A DNA stretch of 16,591 nucleotides. Origin: an uncultured Eggerthellaceae bacterium. Its GTDB lineage: Bacteria > Actinomycetota > Coriobacteriia > Coriobacteriales > Eggerthellaceae. The notes under the pieces are model-generated. The model did no database searches. It had not been told where the DNA came from and was given only the letters and a program-made list of their open reading frames with translations. A program made the translations under genes and the position numbers. Of this stretch, positions 6,903 to 12,686 are shown in pieces (position 1 is the first letter of the stretch; the number at the start of each line of letters is the position of its first letter). The DNA lies in contig CAJUSL010000029.1 in the NCBI GenBank assembly GCA_910589135.1, positions 5,059-21,649 on the forward strand. Reading direction: 5' to 3'.

Positions 6903-6932
6903 AATGTAGGGTTTGGCGCGTGCTCCAATCAA
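6903..6932 (-). promoter_or_regulatory. Candidate promoter of the amidase-EutH-MFS operon
   Basis: On the minus strand, TTGATT (6932-6927) and TACATT (6908-6903) are separated by 18 bp, each matching four of six consensus bases. Transcription would begin near 6896, about 34 nt before the start codon. The weak hexamers fit a promoter that needs an activator. A perfect 6-bp dyad lies directly upstream at 6937-6954. Confidence 0.4.
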
Positions 6933-6936
6933 TAAC

Positions 6937-6954
6937 GGAAGAGCAGCGTCTTCC
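6937..6954. promoter_or_regulatory. Dyad GGAAGA-N6-TCTTCC, candidate operator for the adjacent LuxR regulator
   Basis: GGAAGAgcagcgTCTTCC is a perfect 6-bp inverted repeat with a 6-nt spacer. It lies 4 bp upstream of the -35-like hexamer of the amidase operon and is centred near -50 of the predicted start. Its 18-bp size and position are what one expects of a LuxR/NarL-type activator site. The link to the divergent regulator is inference. Confidence 0.4.
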
Positions 6955-6988
6955 TGCGTCTATGCCTCCCGACTGCTTCGATAGAAGT

Positions 6989-7021
6989 AGCACGCTGCTT
7001 CGTTTGGCTAGCGAACGTGCT
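6989..7021. promoter_or_regulatory. Second inverted repeat in the divergent region (AGCACG...CGTGCT)
   Basis: AGCACG (6989-6994) and CGTGCT (7016-7021) are perfect arms. Nested inside are TTCG (6999-7002) and CGAA (7012-7015), giving a partial 17-bp dyad at 6999-7015. It lies about 50 bp upstream of the luxR -10 box and could be an autoregulatory operator. It shares no obvious half-site with the 6937-6954 dyad, so two different proteins, or none, may be involved. Confidence 0.3.
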
Positions 7022-7071
7022 CAAAAGCAAGCAAGCGCCCTCCCCTGCCCCCGCTGCATTGTCCACGGACG

Positions 7072-7077
7072 TATAAT
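7072..7077 (+). promoter_or_regulatory. -10 box of the LuxR gene
   Basis: A perfect TATAAT lies 32 bp before the ATG at 7110. The position expected for a -35 (near 7049-7054) is C-rich and does not match TTGACA, which suggests a promoter depending on an activator or on the -10 alone. Predicted start near 7084. Confidence 0.5.
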
Positions 7078-7109
7078 CGTGGCGATCGACAGAAATCGGA
7101 GGTTGCTCT

Positions 7110-7892
7110 ATGACTGTGGATTCCTTGTCCGAACGAGACTGGAGATTCGCTTTCGACATCGTGTATCGGCTTAACTCCACCGAAGGTCTCGACGAGTTTC
7201 GCCAAACGCTCCTCAAGATGGTCAACTCGGTCATAGCCTCCGACCAGATCATGTTCAACCTTGTCGAAGAGCAGGACGGCGACTTCGTATACACAGGGAT
7301 GGACTACATTGGAATGAAGCCAAGACTGTACGAGAAGTTCCAGTCGAACCTCTACAACGACGAAAACACCTTGCTGGGAGTAGGCGCCTACAAAGACACG
7401 ACGGTATTCCGGGACAGCGACCTGCTCTCCAAGGAAACGCTCCTTGAATCCAAGCTGTACCGGGAGATTTTTCTCGAGCATGGATTCCGCTACGTCATGC
7501 GCGCTTTTTTCGTTCAGTCAGGGAGAACCATTGGAGCGCTTGGCTTGTTTCGCGGAGAGAGGCTCGGGGAGTTCGCCGACCGGGACATGAGAGTCCTCAA
7601 GATGCTCTCGCCCCACATTACCCAGAAGCTGTCGAGGGTTCTCAACTGCAGCGGACACATGCCACGCAAAAGCCCGCTGCTTGCAGACCACGAGAGGATC
7701 AGGAAGCTCGGCCTGACCCCAAGAGAGGTCGAGATACTGGAGCATATAGCCAAACACCTCGACGATAGCGAGATTGCCGAGAGGCTTGTAATATCGCCTT
7801 ATACGGTAAAAAAGCACCTTTCGAACATCTACAAAAAAACAGGTGTCTCGAGCCGCGTCAAACTCCACCTGCTGCTGGATTCAACGCCCTAG
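7110..7892 (+). CDS. LuxR-family transcriptional regulator with GAF-like sensor region
   Basis: A 260-residue soluble DNA-binding regulator. Residues 200-255 form a clear LuxR/NarL-type helix-turn-helix (GLTPREVEILEHIAKHLDDSE, then EIAERLVISPYTVKKHLSNI). Residues of about 10-180 resemble a small-molecule sensor fold of GAF or autoinducer-domain type (SVIASDQIMFNLVEEQ, YVMRAFFVQSGRTIGALGLF). There is no receiver domain or membrane segment, so it probably senses a cytoplasmic ligand directly. ATG 7110 is supported by GGAGG 7 bases upstream. It is transcribed away from the amidase-EutH-MFS operon and probably controls it, with the operon's substrate a natural inducer candidate. It has the lowest GC in the window (31 of 60 bases in the sampled line 7141-7200). 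Its TAG stop overlaps the stop of the convergent ABC permease gene. Confidence 0.92.
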   Translation: MTVDSLSERDWRFAFDIVYRLNSTEGLDEFRQTLLKMVNSVIASDQIMFNLVEEQDGDFVYTGMDYIGMKPRLYEKFQSNLYNDENTLLGVGAYKDTTVFRDSDLLSKETLLESKLYREIFLEHGFRYVMRAFFVQSGRTIGALGLFRGERLGEFADRDMRVLKMLSPHITQKLSRVLNCSGHMPRKSPLLADHERIRKLGLTPREVEILEHIAKHLDDSEIAERLVISPYTVKKHLSNIYKKTGVSSRVKLHLLLDSTP

Positions 7893-8683
7893 CGGATGCC
7901 CGCGTCCAGGTAGTACCCTTCCCGGGAGAAGCGCCGGCGGAACGTCAGGAAGCAGATGAGCACGATGGCCAGCGTGGTGGCCGCCGACATCATGAGCAGC
8001 ACGACGATCTGGTACTTCGCCGCTTCGACAGGGTCGGCGCCGGCCAGGATCTGGCCGCTCATCATGCCGGGGATCTGCACGATGCCCGCTGCGCACATGG
8101 TGGCAAGCGTGGGCAGGATGCCCGCACCCACCGCCGCCTTGATGGAGGGGAACGCGGCCTCGCGCGGGGTGGCTCCCAGGGCCACCAGCGCGAACATCTC
8201 GTCGGAGCGGCTGTCGAGGTCGGCGAACAGGCGGTCGATGGCAACCGCCGTGGCCGACATGGTGTTGCCCAGCGCCATGCCCGCGATGGGCACCAACTGC
8301 CGCGCGCTGTACCAGGGGTCGGGCTGGATCACGCCCTCCACCACCACGAACGCGATCACCATCGACGACGACAGCAGCGTCGCGAAAATGGGAAGGTGCA
8401 GCCCGCGGACCTTCTGCTTCACGCGGCTTGCAGCGATCTGGGTGGCGCAAAGCGCCATGGCGAGGAGCACCGCCAGCACGAGCCACCAGCTTTGGTAGCG
8501 GAACAGGTATACCAGCAGGAAGCCCATGGCAAGGAGCTGGACGAAGGCGCGCACCGTCGCGATGGCGATGCTGCGTTCCTGCCCGAGCGCCAGCCGCCAC
8601 GACACGACGCCGGCCACCAGCATGAGCGCGCTGGCCGCGAAGAGCTCGACCGTGCCGATGTCGATGACGCCGCCCTCCATCAT
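7889..8683 (-). CDS. fetB: FetB-like ABC transporter permease (YbbM/UPF0014 family)
   Basis: A 264-residue membrane permease with about seven hydrophobic segments, matching the FetB/YbbM family. Signatures include TVRAFVQLLAMGFLLVYLF, the central PIAGMALGNTMSATAVAIDR, the coupling segment EMFALVALGATPREAAFPSI, and IVQIPGMMSGQILAGADPVE. In E. coli, FetAB exports iron under iron excess or oxidative stress; plant relatives handle aluminium-type ions. The metal here is inferred from the family. Its first ATG overlaps the stop of the ATPase gene as ATGA, with GGGAGG just upstream; a second ATG follows immediately at 8680 and has better Shine-Dalgarno spacing. At the 3' end its TAG stop shares the four-base CTAG with the convergent LuxR gene, leaving no room for a terminator between them. 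Confidence 0.88.
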   Translation of the reverse strand: MMEGGVIDIGTVELFAASALMLVAGVVSWRLALGQERSIAIATVRAFVQLLAMGFLLVYLFRYQSWWLVLAVLLAMALCATQIAASRVKQKVRGLHLPIFATLLSSSMVIAFVVVEGVIQPDPWYSARQLVPIAGMALGNTMSATAVAIDRLFADLDSRSDEMFALVALGATPREAAFPSIKAAVGAGILPTLATMCAAGIVQIPGMMSGQILAGADPVEAAKYQIVVLLMMSAATTLAIVLICFLTFRRRFSREGYYLDAGIR

Positions 8684-9471
8684 GCACCTCCCTCTTCGCC
8701 CGGCAAGGTGGCTGAGTTGCCGCCGGACGCCTCACCTCGTGCGCTGCGCCCGTCGCACCCGGCCTCGGCGTAAGTCAGGCGGCCGCCTTCCAGGCGGAAG
8801 GTGCCGAACGCCCTGCCGTCGGGCGGCCGGTGACGGATGCGCAGGCATGCGGCCTCGCGCCCCAGCGTCTCGGCGGTAAGCGCGCCGACGGCCTGCGCCG
8901 AGGCGTCGTCGAGGGCCGCGTCCACCTCGTCGAGAAGGAGCACCTGCGGCCTTGCGGCGAAGGCGCGCAGGAGCGCCACCCGCGCGGCCTGCCCGCCCGA
9001 AAGCTTGGCGGCGTCGCGGTCGAGCGACACGTCCAGCAAGGCGGCGTCGAGCAGCGCCTCGAGCTCGGCTTCGGCCGGAGGGCGCCGGTCGCGGTTGACC
9101 TTCAGCGTCCAGGGAAGCAGCAAGTTGTCGCGCACGCTGCCGGCCACGAGCGAGGCGTGCTGGGGGACCAGGCACACGCGCCGGCGCCATTCCCGAACGG
9201 GCATGGCGTCGCTTGGCACGCCGTCCAACAGCAGGCCGCCGCCCTCGATGTCCATCATCTGCGCGCAGGCGCGGATCAGCATCGACTTCCCCGCTCCCGA
9301 CGGGCCCACCAAATCGTATATGCGTCCGCGCTCCAAGCCGAACGACACGCCGTCGAGCCGCGGCGAAGGCGCGCCCGACTCGTCCGCCGCTCCATAGGCG
9401 ATGCTGAGGTCTCTGGCTTCGAACAGGCTCACCGCGCCCCTCTCATCACGAACGAAAAGCAAGGTCGTCAT
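8680..9471 (-). CDS. fetA: FetA-like ABC transporter ATPase
   Basis: A 263-residue cytoplasmic ATPase that pairs with the FetB-like permease. It has Walker A GPSGAGKS (56-63), Q-loop Gln104 in CLVPQHASL, signature LSGGQ (157-161), Walker B VLLLDE (177-182) with the catalytic Glu, a D-loop-like AALDDAS and a switch His214 in RIRHRP. The short single-domain form and the ATGA overlap with the FetB-like gene support a FetAB-type exporter operon. The frame opens at 9561; ATG 9471 is chosen because the upstream part is Arg/Pro-rich non-protein-like sequence, although its Shine-Dalgarno (AAGG) is weak. The last 25 or so residues (GRSARGEASGGNSATLPGEE) look like a disordered tail beyond the usual fold. 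The ABC ATPase call is certain; the substrate is inferred. Confidence 0.87.
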   Translation of the reverse strand: MTTLLFVRDERGAVSLFEARDLSIAYGAADESGAPSPRLDGVSFGLERGRIYDLVGPSGAGKSMLIRACAQMMDIEGGGLLLDGVPSDAMPVREWRRRVCLVPQHASLVAGSVRDNLLLPWTLKVNRDRRPPAEAELEALLDAALLDVSLDRDAAKLSGGQAARVALLRAFAARPQVLLLDEVDAALDDASAQAVGALTAETLGREAACLRIRHRPPDGRAFGTFRLEGGRLTYAEAGCDGRSARGEASGGNSATLPGEEGGA

Positions 9472-9716
9472 GCCAACCTTGTTCGCCCATGGTAGCCCTC
9501 TGCGATGAAAAAGAGAAGGATGGTGGGGGCGACGCGGAAGCCGCCGCAACCTGCACGCCACCCGTCCCAGGTGTCCGACAGGTAACGATGCGGCATGGCG
9601 CGGGTGTCGGCAGCGGCGCGCGGGATGCCCCGCGTCCTAGCGGCTCTATCGTAAAGGGCGGCTTCCCTCAGCGGAAAGCCCCCTGCCCCTCTCTCGGAAT
9701 CGCGGCGATAGACATC
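9472..9716. other. Divergent intergenic region between the FetAB-like operon and the DHA2-like MFS gene
   Basis: These 245 bp should contain promoters for both directions, but I find no convincing -10/-35 pair. The only structure seen is a 6-bp hairpin, CGCGGG (9619-9624) with CCCGCG (9629-9634). The MFS frame is open through this stretch from 9489, but the translation is not protein-like. Confidence 0.4.
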
Positions 9717-11153
9717 ATGGGAACCAAGGCGGACACAGCGGCGCAAGCATCTTCCCGGCACGGCGAGTGGAAGGCGATCGTGTTCCTGTTCGCGTGCAAC
9801 CTGCTGGCGTCGTTCATGCAGTCCATCATGAACATAGCGCTCGACCAGGTGTCCACCGATTTCCACGTGCGGCTGGCCGAGGCGAACCTGGTCATCATCG
9901 TGTTCGCCATCGTGGCGGGCACCGTCATCACCACGGCGGCGTCGGTCATGCGGCGGTTCGGCCTGCGCAAGGTGATGCTGTTCGGGCTGGTCACCGGTCT
10001 GGTCGGGTCGTTTCTGGGGTTCGTCGCCTGGTGCTTCCCCGTCATGGTGGCGGCGCGCGTGGTGCAGGCGCTCACCACGGGGCTGTACTTCCCCGTCATC
10101 AACGAGGCGCTGCTCATGATCGCGCCGAAGGGCAAGGCAGGCATGCTGCTCTCGGTGAACAGCGGCGTCATCGGCATCGGGCTGGCCTTCGCGCCGCCCA
10201 TCGCCGGCCTGCTCATAACCTATGCGGGTCTGCGCGCGCTGTTCCTGGTGCCCACGGTGCTCTCGGCGATGCTGCTGGTGGCGGGCTTCTTCGTCATCCA
10301 TGACATCACGCCGCGGGAGAACCGCCCCATCGACGCGGCGAGCATCGTGATGAGCTTCGTCGGGTTGGGCGCCTTCATGGTCGGCCTGAACGAGATAAGC
10401 CACCACGGCATGGCGGCGGCGGGCGTCATGCTGGCCGGCCTGGCCGTCCTCGCGCTGTTCGTGTGGCGCCAGACGCGCATCGAGCACCCGCTGCTGGACA
10501 TGCGCTCCTTCAAGACCGCAGCGTTCACCGCCGGCGAGGTGCTCATCGTGCTGGCCTACATGGGCAGCGTCTACCTGAGCCTGCTCGTGCCGCTGTACCT
10601 GGAAGGCGCCGCCGGGTTCAGCGCGTTCGTGGCCGGCTGTATCCTGGCGGTGCCCATCCTGTGCTACGCCCTGACCTGCTTCGTCAGCGGGAAGATGCTC
10701 GGCAAGCACGGCGTGTGGCCACTCGTGCCGGCGGGGCTTGGCGTGGTGCTGGTCGGCTTCGCGGTGATGCTGGCCACGATGTCGCTGTCGAGCGCGCTCG
10801 TTGTGGCGGCGTGCACGGCGCTGGTCTATGCCGGCATCGGCGCCGTCTACCCGGCCATCAAGAGCGTCGACTTGGAGGTGTTGCCGCCAGAGCTGTCGTC
10901 GGACGGCTCGGCCATCCACTCCACGCTGGTGCAGGTGGCGGGGTGCATATCGTCGGCGCTGTACGTGGGCATGATGTCGGGCATCGTGGAATCGCAGATG
11001 GCCGCCGGCGCGACCAAGACGCAGGCCTATGCCTTCGGGTTCGCGCACACGCTGCCCATCGAAATCGGGCTCATCGTGGCCGCCATCGCGGTCTCGCTGG
11101 CATACGTGCGGCTCGTGCGCAAGTTCGCCGCGACGCATCACGCAAAGGGGTAA
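9717..11153 (+). CDS. MFS transporter, DHA2 (EmrB/QacA-like) family, probable drug/compound exporter
   Basis: A 478-residue membrane protein whose length and number of hydrophobic segments fit the 14-TM DHA2 branch of the major facilitator superfamily. Family-like features are ASFMQSIMNIALDQVSTDFH in helix 1 and the following loop, a motif-A-like ASVMRRFGLRKVM between helices 2 and 3, RVVQALTTGLYFPVINE as motif B, and SGVIGIGLAFAPPIAGLL resembling motif C of exporters. DHA2 pumps use the proton gradient to expel drugs, dyes or metabolites; the substrate here is unknown. The frame opens at 9489, but the stretch before MGTKADTAAQ is not protein-like, so ATG 9717 is preferred even though its Shine-Dalgarno is poor; start confidence is moderate. 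It stands alone with very high GC (44 of 60 bases in the sampled line 10021-10080), unlike the lower-GC MFS gene at 3414-4658. Confidence 0.88.
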   Translation: MGTKADTAAQASSRHGEWKAIVFLFACNLLASFMQSIMNIALDQVSTDFHVRLAEANLVIIVFAIVAGTVITTAASVMRRFGLRKVMLFGLVTGLVGSFLGFVAWCFPVMVAARVVQALTTGLYFPVINEALLMIAPKGKAGMLLSVNSGVIGIGLAFAPPIAGLLITYAGLRALFLVPTVLSAMLLVAGFFVIHDITPRENRPIDAASIVMSFVGLGAFMVGLNEISHHGMAAAGVMLAGLAVLALFVWRQTRIEHPLLDMRSFKTAAFTAGEVLIVLAYMGSVYLSLLVPLYLEGAAGFSAFVAGCILAVPILCYALTCFVSGKMLGKHGVWPLVPAGLGVVLVGFAVMLATMSLSSALVVAACTALVYAGIGAVYPAIKSVDLEVLPPELSSDGSAIHSTLVQVAGCISSALYVGMMSGIVESQMAAGATKTQAYAFGFAHTLPIEIGLIVAAIAVSLAYVRLVRKFAATHHAKG

Positions 11154-11217
11154 TCACGCGAACGCCCCTGGCGCAGGCCGCGTCGAAAGGGAGCGCGCGC
11201 CCTGACGCACAACCCTC

Positions 11218-11241
11218 TGGCACTTTGGCACCTTGGCAACA
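11218..11241. repeat. Three tandem 8-bp units TGGCACTT / TGGCACCT / TGGCAACA
   Basis: TGGCA recurs at 11218, 11226 and 11234, exactly 8 bp apart, about 90-105 bp upstream of the CDGSH gene and just after the MFS gene. The regular spacing suggests either a short tandem duplication or a multi-site regulator target. No protein is assigned. Confidence 0.4.
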
Positions 11242-11268
11242 GGCGAGGCGGCTGGCATCCCCTCGCGC

Positions 11269-11300
11269 CTTCGCACGGTTATAGTTACGATACTGCGAAG
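11269..11300 (+). promoter_or_regulatory. Candidate promoter of the CDGSH gene inside an inverted repeat
   Basis: A -10-like TATAGT lies at 11280-11285, about 37 bp before the ATG. It is bracketed by CTTCGC (11269-11274) and GCGAAG (11295-11300), 6-bp inverted arms with a 20-nt spacer that would cover the predicted start. No good -35 is visible. A repressor bound to this dyad would block the promoter, which is inference. Confidence 0.35.
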
Positions 11301-11321
11301 AAGCGAGGGAAAGGACCAAGC

Positions 11322-12065
11322 ATGGCCGAGGCGGCCTCCATCACCATCGTCAAGGACGGCCCCTACATCGTGAAAGGCGCCGTCCCGCTCGGAGAAGACG
11401 CCCTCGTCGCCGCGCCCGAAGGCGACCATATGCAGTACAACCGCGTCAGGGACTACGAGGTGGGCGGCGAGTACCACCTCTGCCGCTGCGGGGCCTCTGC
11501 CCACAAGCCCTTCTGCGACGGCGCGCACGAGGCAGCCGGCTTCGACGGCGCCGAGACCGCGTCCCGCGCGCCGTTCGACGAGCGCGCCGTCGTCTACGAA
11601 GGAGACGCGCTTCGACTGCTCGACGACAACCGCTGCGCCTTCGCTCGGCTGTGCCACCGAAGGGAGGGCGACGTGTGGCAGCTGACCGAGAAGGGCGGCA
11701 GCGAGCTCGCACAGGAAGCCGTGGCCGCGTCTTGGCACTGTCCGACCGGACGGCTCGAGCACCACGACCGCGCGACCGGGGAGGTCTGCGAGCAAACCTT
11801 CGAGCCGAGCCTCGTCATCCTGCAGGATACGCAGAAGCACGCGAGCGGCCCCATCTTCGTGCGGGGCGGCATCCCCCTCGTTGGCGCCGATGGGCACGAA
11901 TACGAGCGGCGCAACCGCTACGCGCTCTGCCGCTGCGGCAGCTCGACGGACAAGCCGTTCTGCGACGCCAAGCACGTGATCTGGGAATTCAACGACGGAA
12001 GCCCCGCGCTCGAAGGCCAGCAAGGCGAACGCGACGAATCGTTCAAGGAGCTGCCTGCGCTATAA
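11322..12065 (+). CDS. CDGSH iron-sulfur protein with two CDGSH motifs and a ferredoxin-like middle domain
   Basis: A 247-residue soluble protein that should bind several iron-sulfur clusters. The first CDGSH motif is CRCGASAHKPFCDGAH (Cys54, Cys56, Cys65, His69) and the second is CRCGSSTDKPFCDAKH (Cys203, Cys205, Cys214, His218). Both keep the three-Cys-one-His pattern that holds a [2Fe-2S] cluster. Between them, Cys105, Cys111 and Cys140 (NRCAFARLC, WHCPTGRLEHHD) fit the divergent 4Fe-4S mono-cluster domain often fused to CDGSH domains. The segments before each motif (GPYIVKGAVPL and GPIFVRGGIPL) are alike, so the ends arose by internal duplication. Function is unproven; relatives are linked to redox sensing and cluster transfer. 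The start is supported by GGGAAAGGA upstream. It is convergent with the YgbA-like gene, 60 bp away. Confidence 0.93.
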   Translation: MAEAASITIVKDGPYIVKGAVPLGEDALVAAPEGDHMQYNRVRDYEVGGEYHLCRCGASAHKPFCDGAHEAAGFDGAETASRAPFDERAVVYEGDALRLLDDNRCAFARLCHRREGDVWQLTEKGGSELAQEAVAASWHCPTGRLEHHDRATGEVCEQTFEPSLVILQDTQKHASGPIFVRGGIPLVGADGHEYERRNRYALCRCGSSTDKPFCDAKHVIWEFNDGSPALEGQQGERDESFKELPAL

Positions 12066-12125
12066 GGTACGAGCGGGGGACGTGGCCTTGCTCACGAAAT
12101 ATGCACCACTGAGCGGTGTCTGATG

Positions 12126-12440
12126 TCACGCTTTCGCTTTCTTGCGCAGGTAGTCCAGCGCCATGAGCGGGTGGCGGAACATCATGCGCGGGGCGGCGTA
12201 GCGCATGATCGCCTTGATTCGCTGCTGCGCCTCGCCCCGTTGGCACGAAGTGGCGCAGTCCTGGCAGTTGCCTTCGTGTCCGTGCGGGCACGCCTCGGCG
12301 CGGGCGAGCGTCTGCTCGATGACGCCTCGGCATTCCGGGCACATGCCAGCCGCGTCCTTCGCGCGCCCCGCATGGTTGCCCTTGCAGTAGATGCGGCCGA
12401 TGGCCTCGAGGGTCCGGCGGTCTTTCTCGACGTTGCTCAT
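12126..12440 (-). CDS. YgbA-like Cys-rich protein (nitrous oxide-stimulated promoter family)
   Basis: A 104-residue protein recognised as the YgbA_NO family. It starts MSNVEKDRRTLEAIGRIYC and contains CPEC (Cys34, Cys37), ACPHG (Cys51), NCQDC (Cys59, Cys62) and Cys66, then the family-typical RIKAIMRYAAPRMMFRHPLM and a basic tail. In enteric bacteria ygbA belongs to the NsrR nitric-oxide stress regulon; its biochemical role is not well defined, and the cysteines suggest metal or cluster binding. The frame opens at 12599, but sequence before Met54 of that frame is not protein-like. At ATG 12440 there is no Shine-Dalgarno; instead a -10-like TATACT ends 6 bases before it, so the message may be leaderless. 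The convergent neighbour is the CDGSH protein. Confidence 0.85.
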   Translation of the reverse strand: MSNVEKDRRTLEAIGRIYCKGNHAGRAKDAAGMCPECRGVIEQTLARAEACPHGHEGNCQDCATSCQRGEAQQRIKAIMRYAAPRMMFRHPLMALDYLRKKAKA

Positions 12441-12446
12441 GCTGCC

Positions 12447-12452
12447 AGTATA
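12447..12452 (-). promoter_or_regulatory. -10 box placing transcription start at the YgbA-like ATG (leaderless)
   Basis: On the minus strand TATACT (five of six consensus bases) is followed by six bases and then the ATG at 12440. The usual -10 to start distance therefore puts transcription at or next to the A of the ATG. No Shine-Dalgarno sequence lies in between. No clear -35 is seen. Confidence 0.4.
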
Positions 12453-12593
12453 GATGATGGCCTGCATGAGGAGGATTCTGTTCATACATGACGCCACCAA
12501 ACGCCGCGAGCTGAAGCGCGAACTGGAATATGAGCCCTGAAAGCAGGAGGCGAAGGGCCGTTCCCGATGCCTCGAACGCCAACCCAGCGGAAT

Positions 12594-12625
12594 CGACAAC
12601 TTCTCAAATGATTGAGAAGTTGTCG
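12594..12625. repeat. Perfect 14-bp inverted repeat with 4-nt loop
   Basis: CGACAACTTCTCAA (12594-12607) and TTGAGAAGTTGTCG (12612-12625) are exact reverse complements around ATGA. The site lies between the P-type ATPase gene (ending at 12687, minus) and the YgbA-like gene (starting at 12440, minus). On the plus strand GATTTTGCC follows, so it looks terminator-like only in a direction with no obvious upstream transcript. On the minus strand no T-run follows. It could end ATPase transcription as a strong hairpin or be a palindromic operator. Confidence 0.6.
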
Positions 12626-12640
12626 GATTTTGCCAAAAGA

Positions 12641-12656
12641 TCTCACTTGGTTGAGA
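12641..12656 (-). terminator. Short stem-loop followed by T-run after the P-type ATPase gene
   Basis: On the minus strand TCTCA-ACCAAG-TGAGA is followed by TCTTTTGG, starting about 30 bp past the ATPase stop codon. The stem is only five pairs, so it would be weak alone. It shares the CTCAA/TTGAG motif with the large dyad 16 bp further on, and the two may work as a tandem terminator. Confidence 0.4.
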
Positions 12657-12686
12657 GTTCGGCGTGAACAGCGCTACGCCGTCTGC

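Noticed and set aside
9468..11141. 557-codon open frame on the minus strand, opposite the DHA2-like transporter
   Set aside because: His/Asp/Arg-rich non-protein-like translation, antisense to a gene with clear MFS motifs; a composition shadow.
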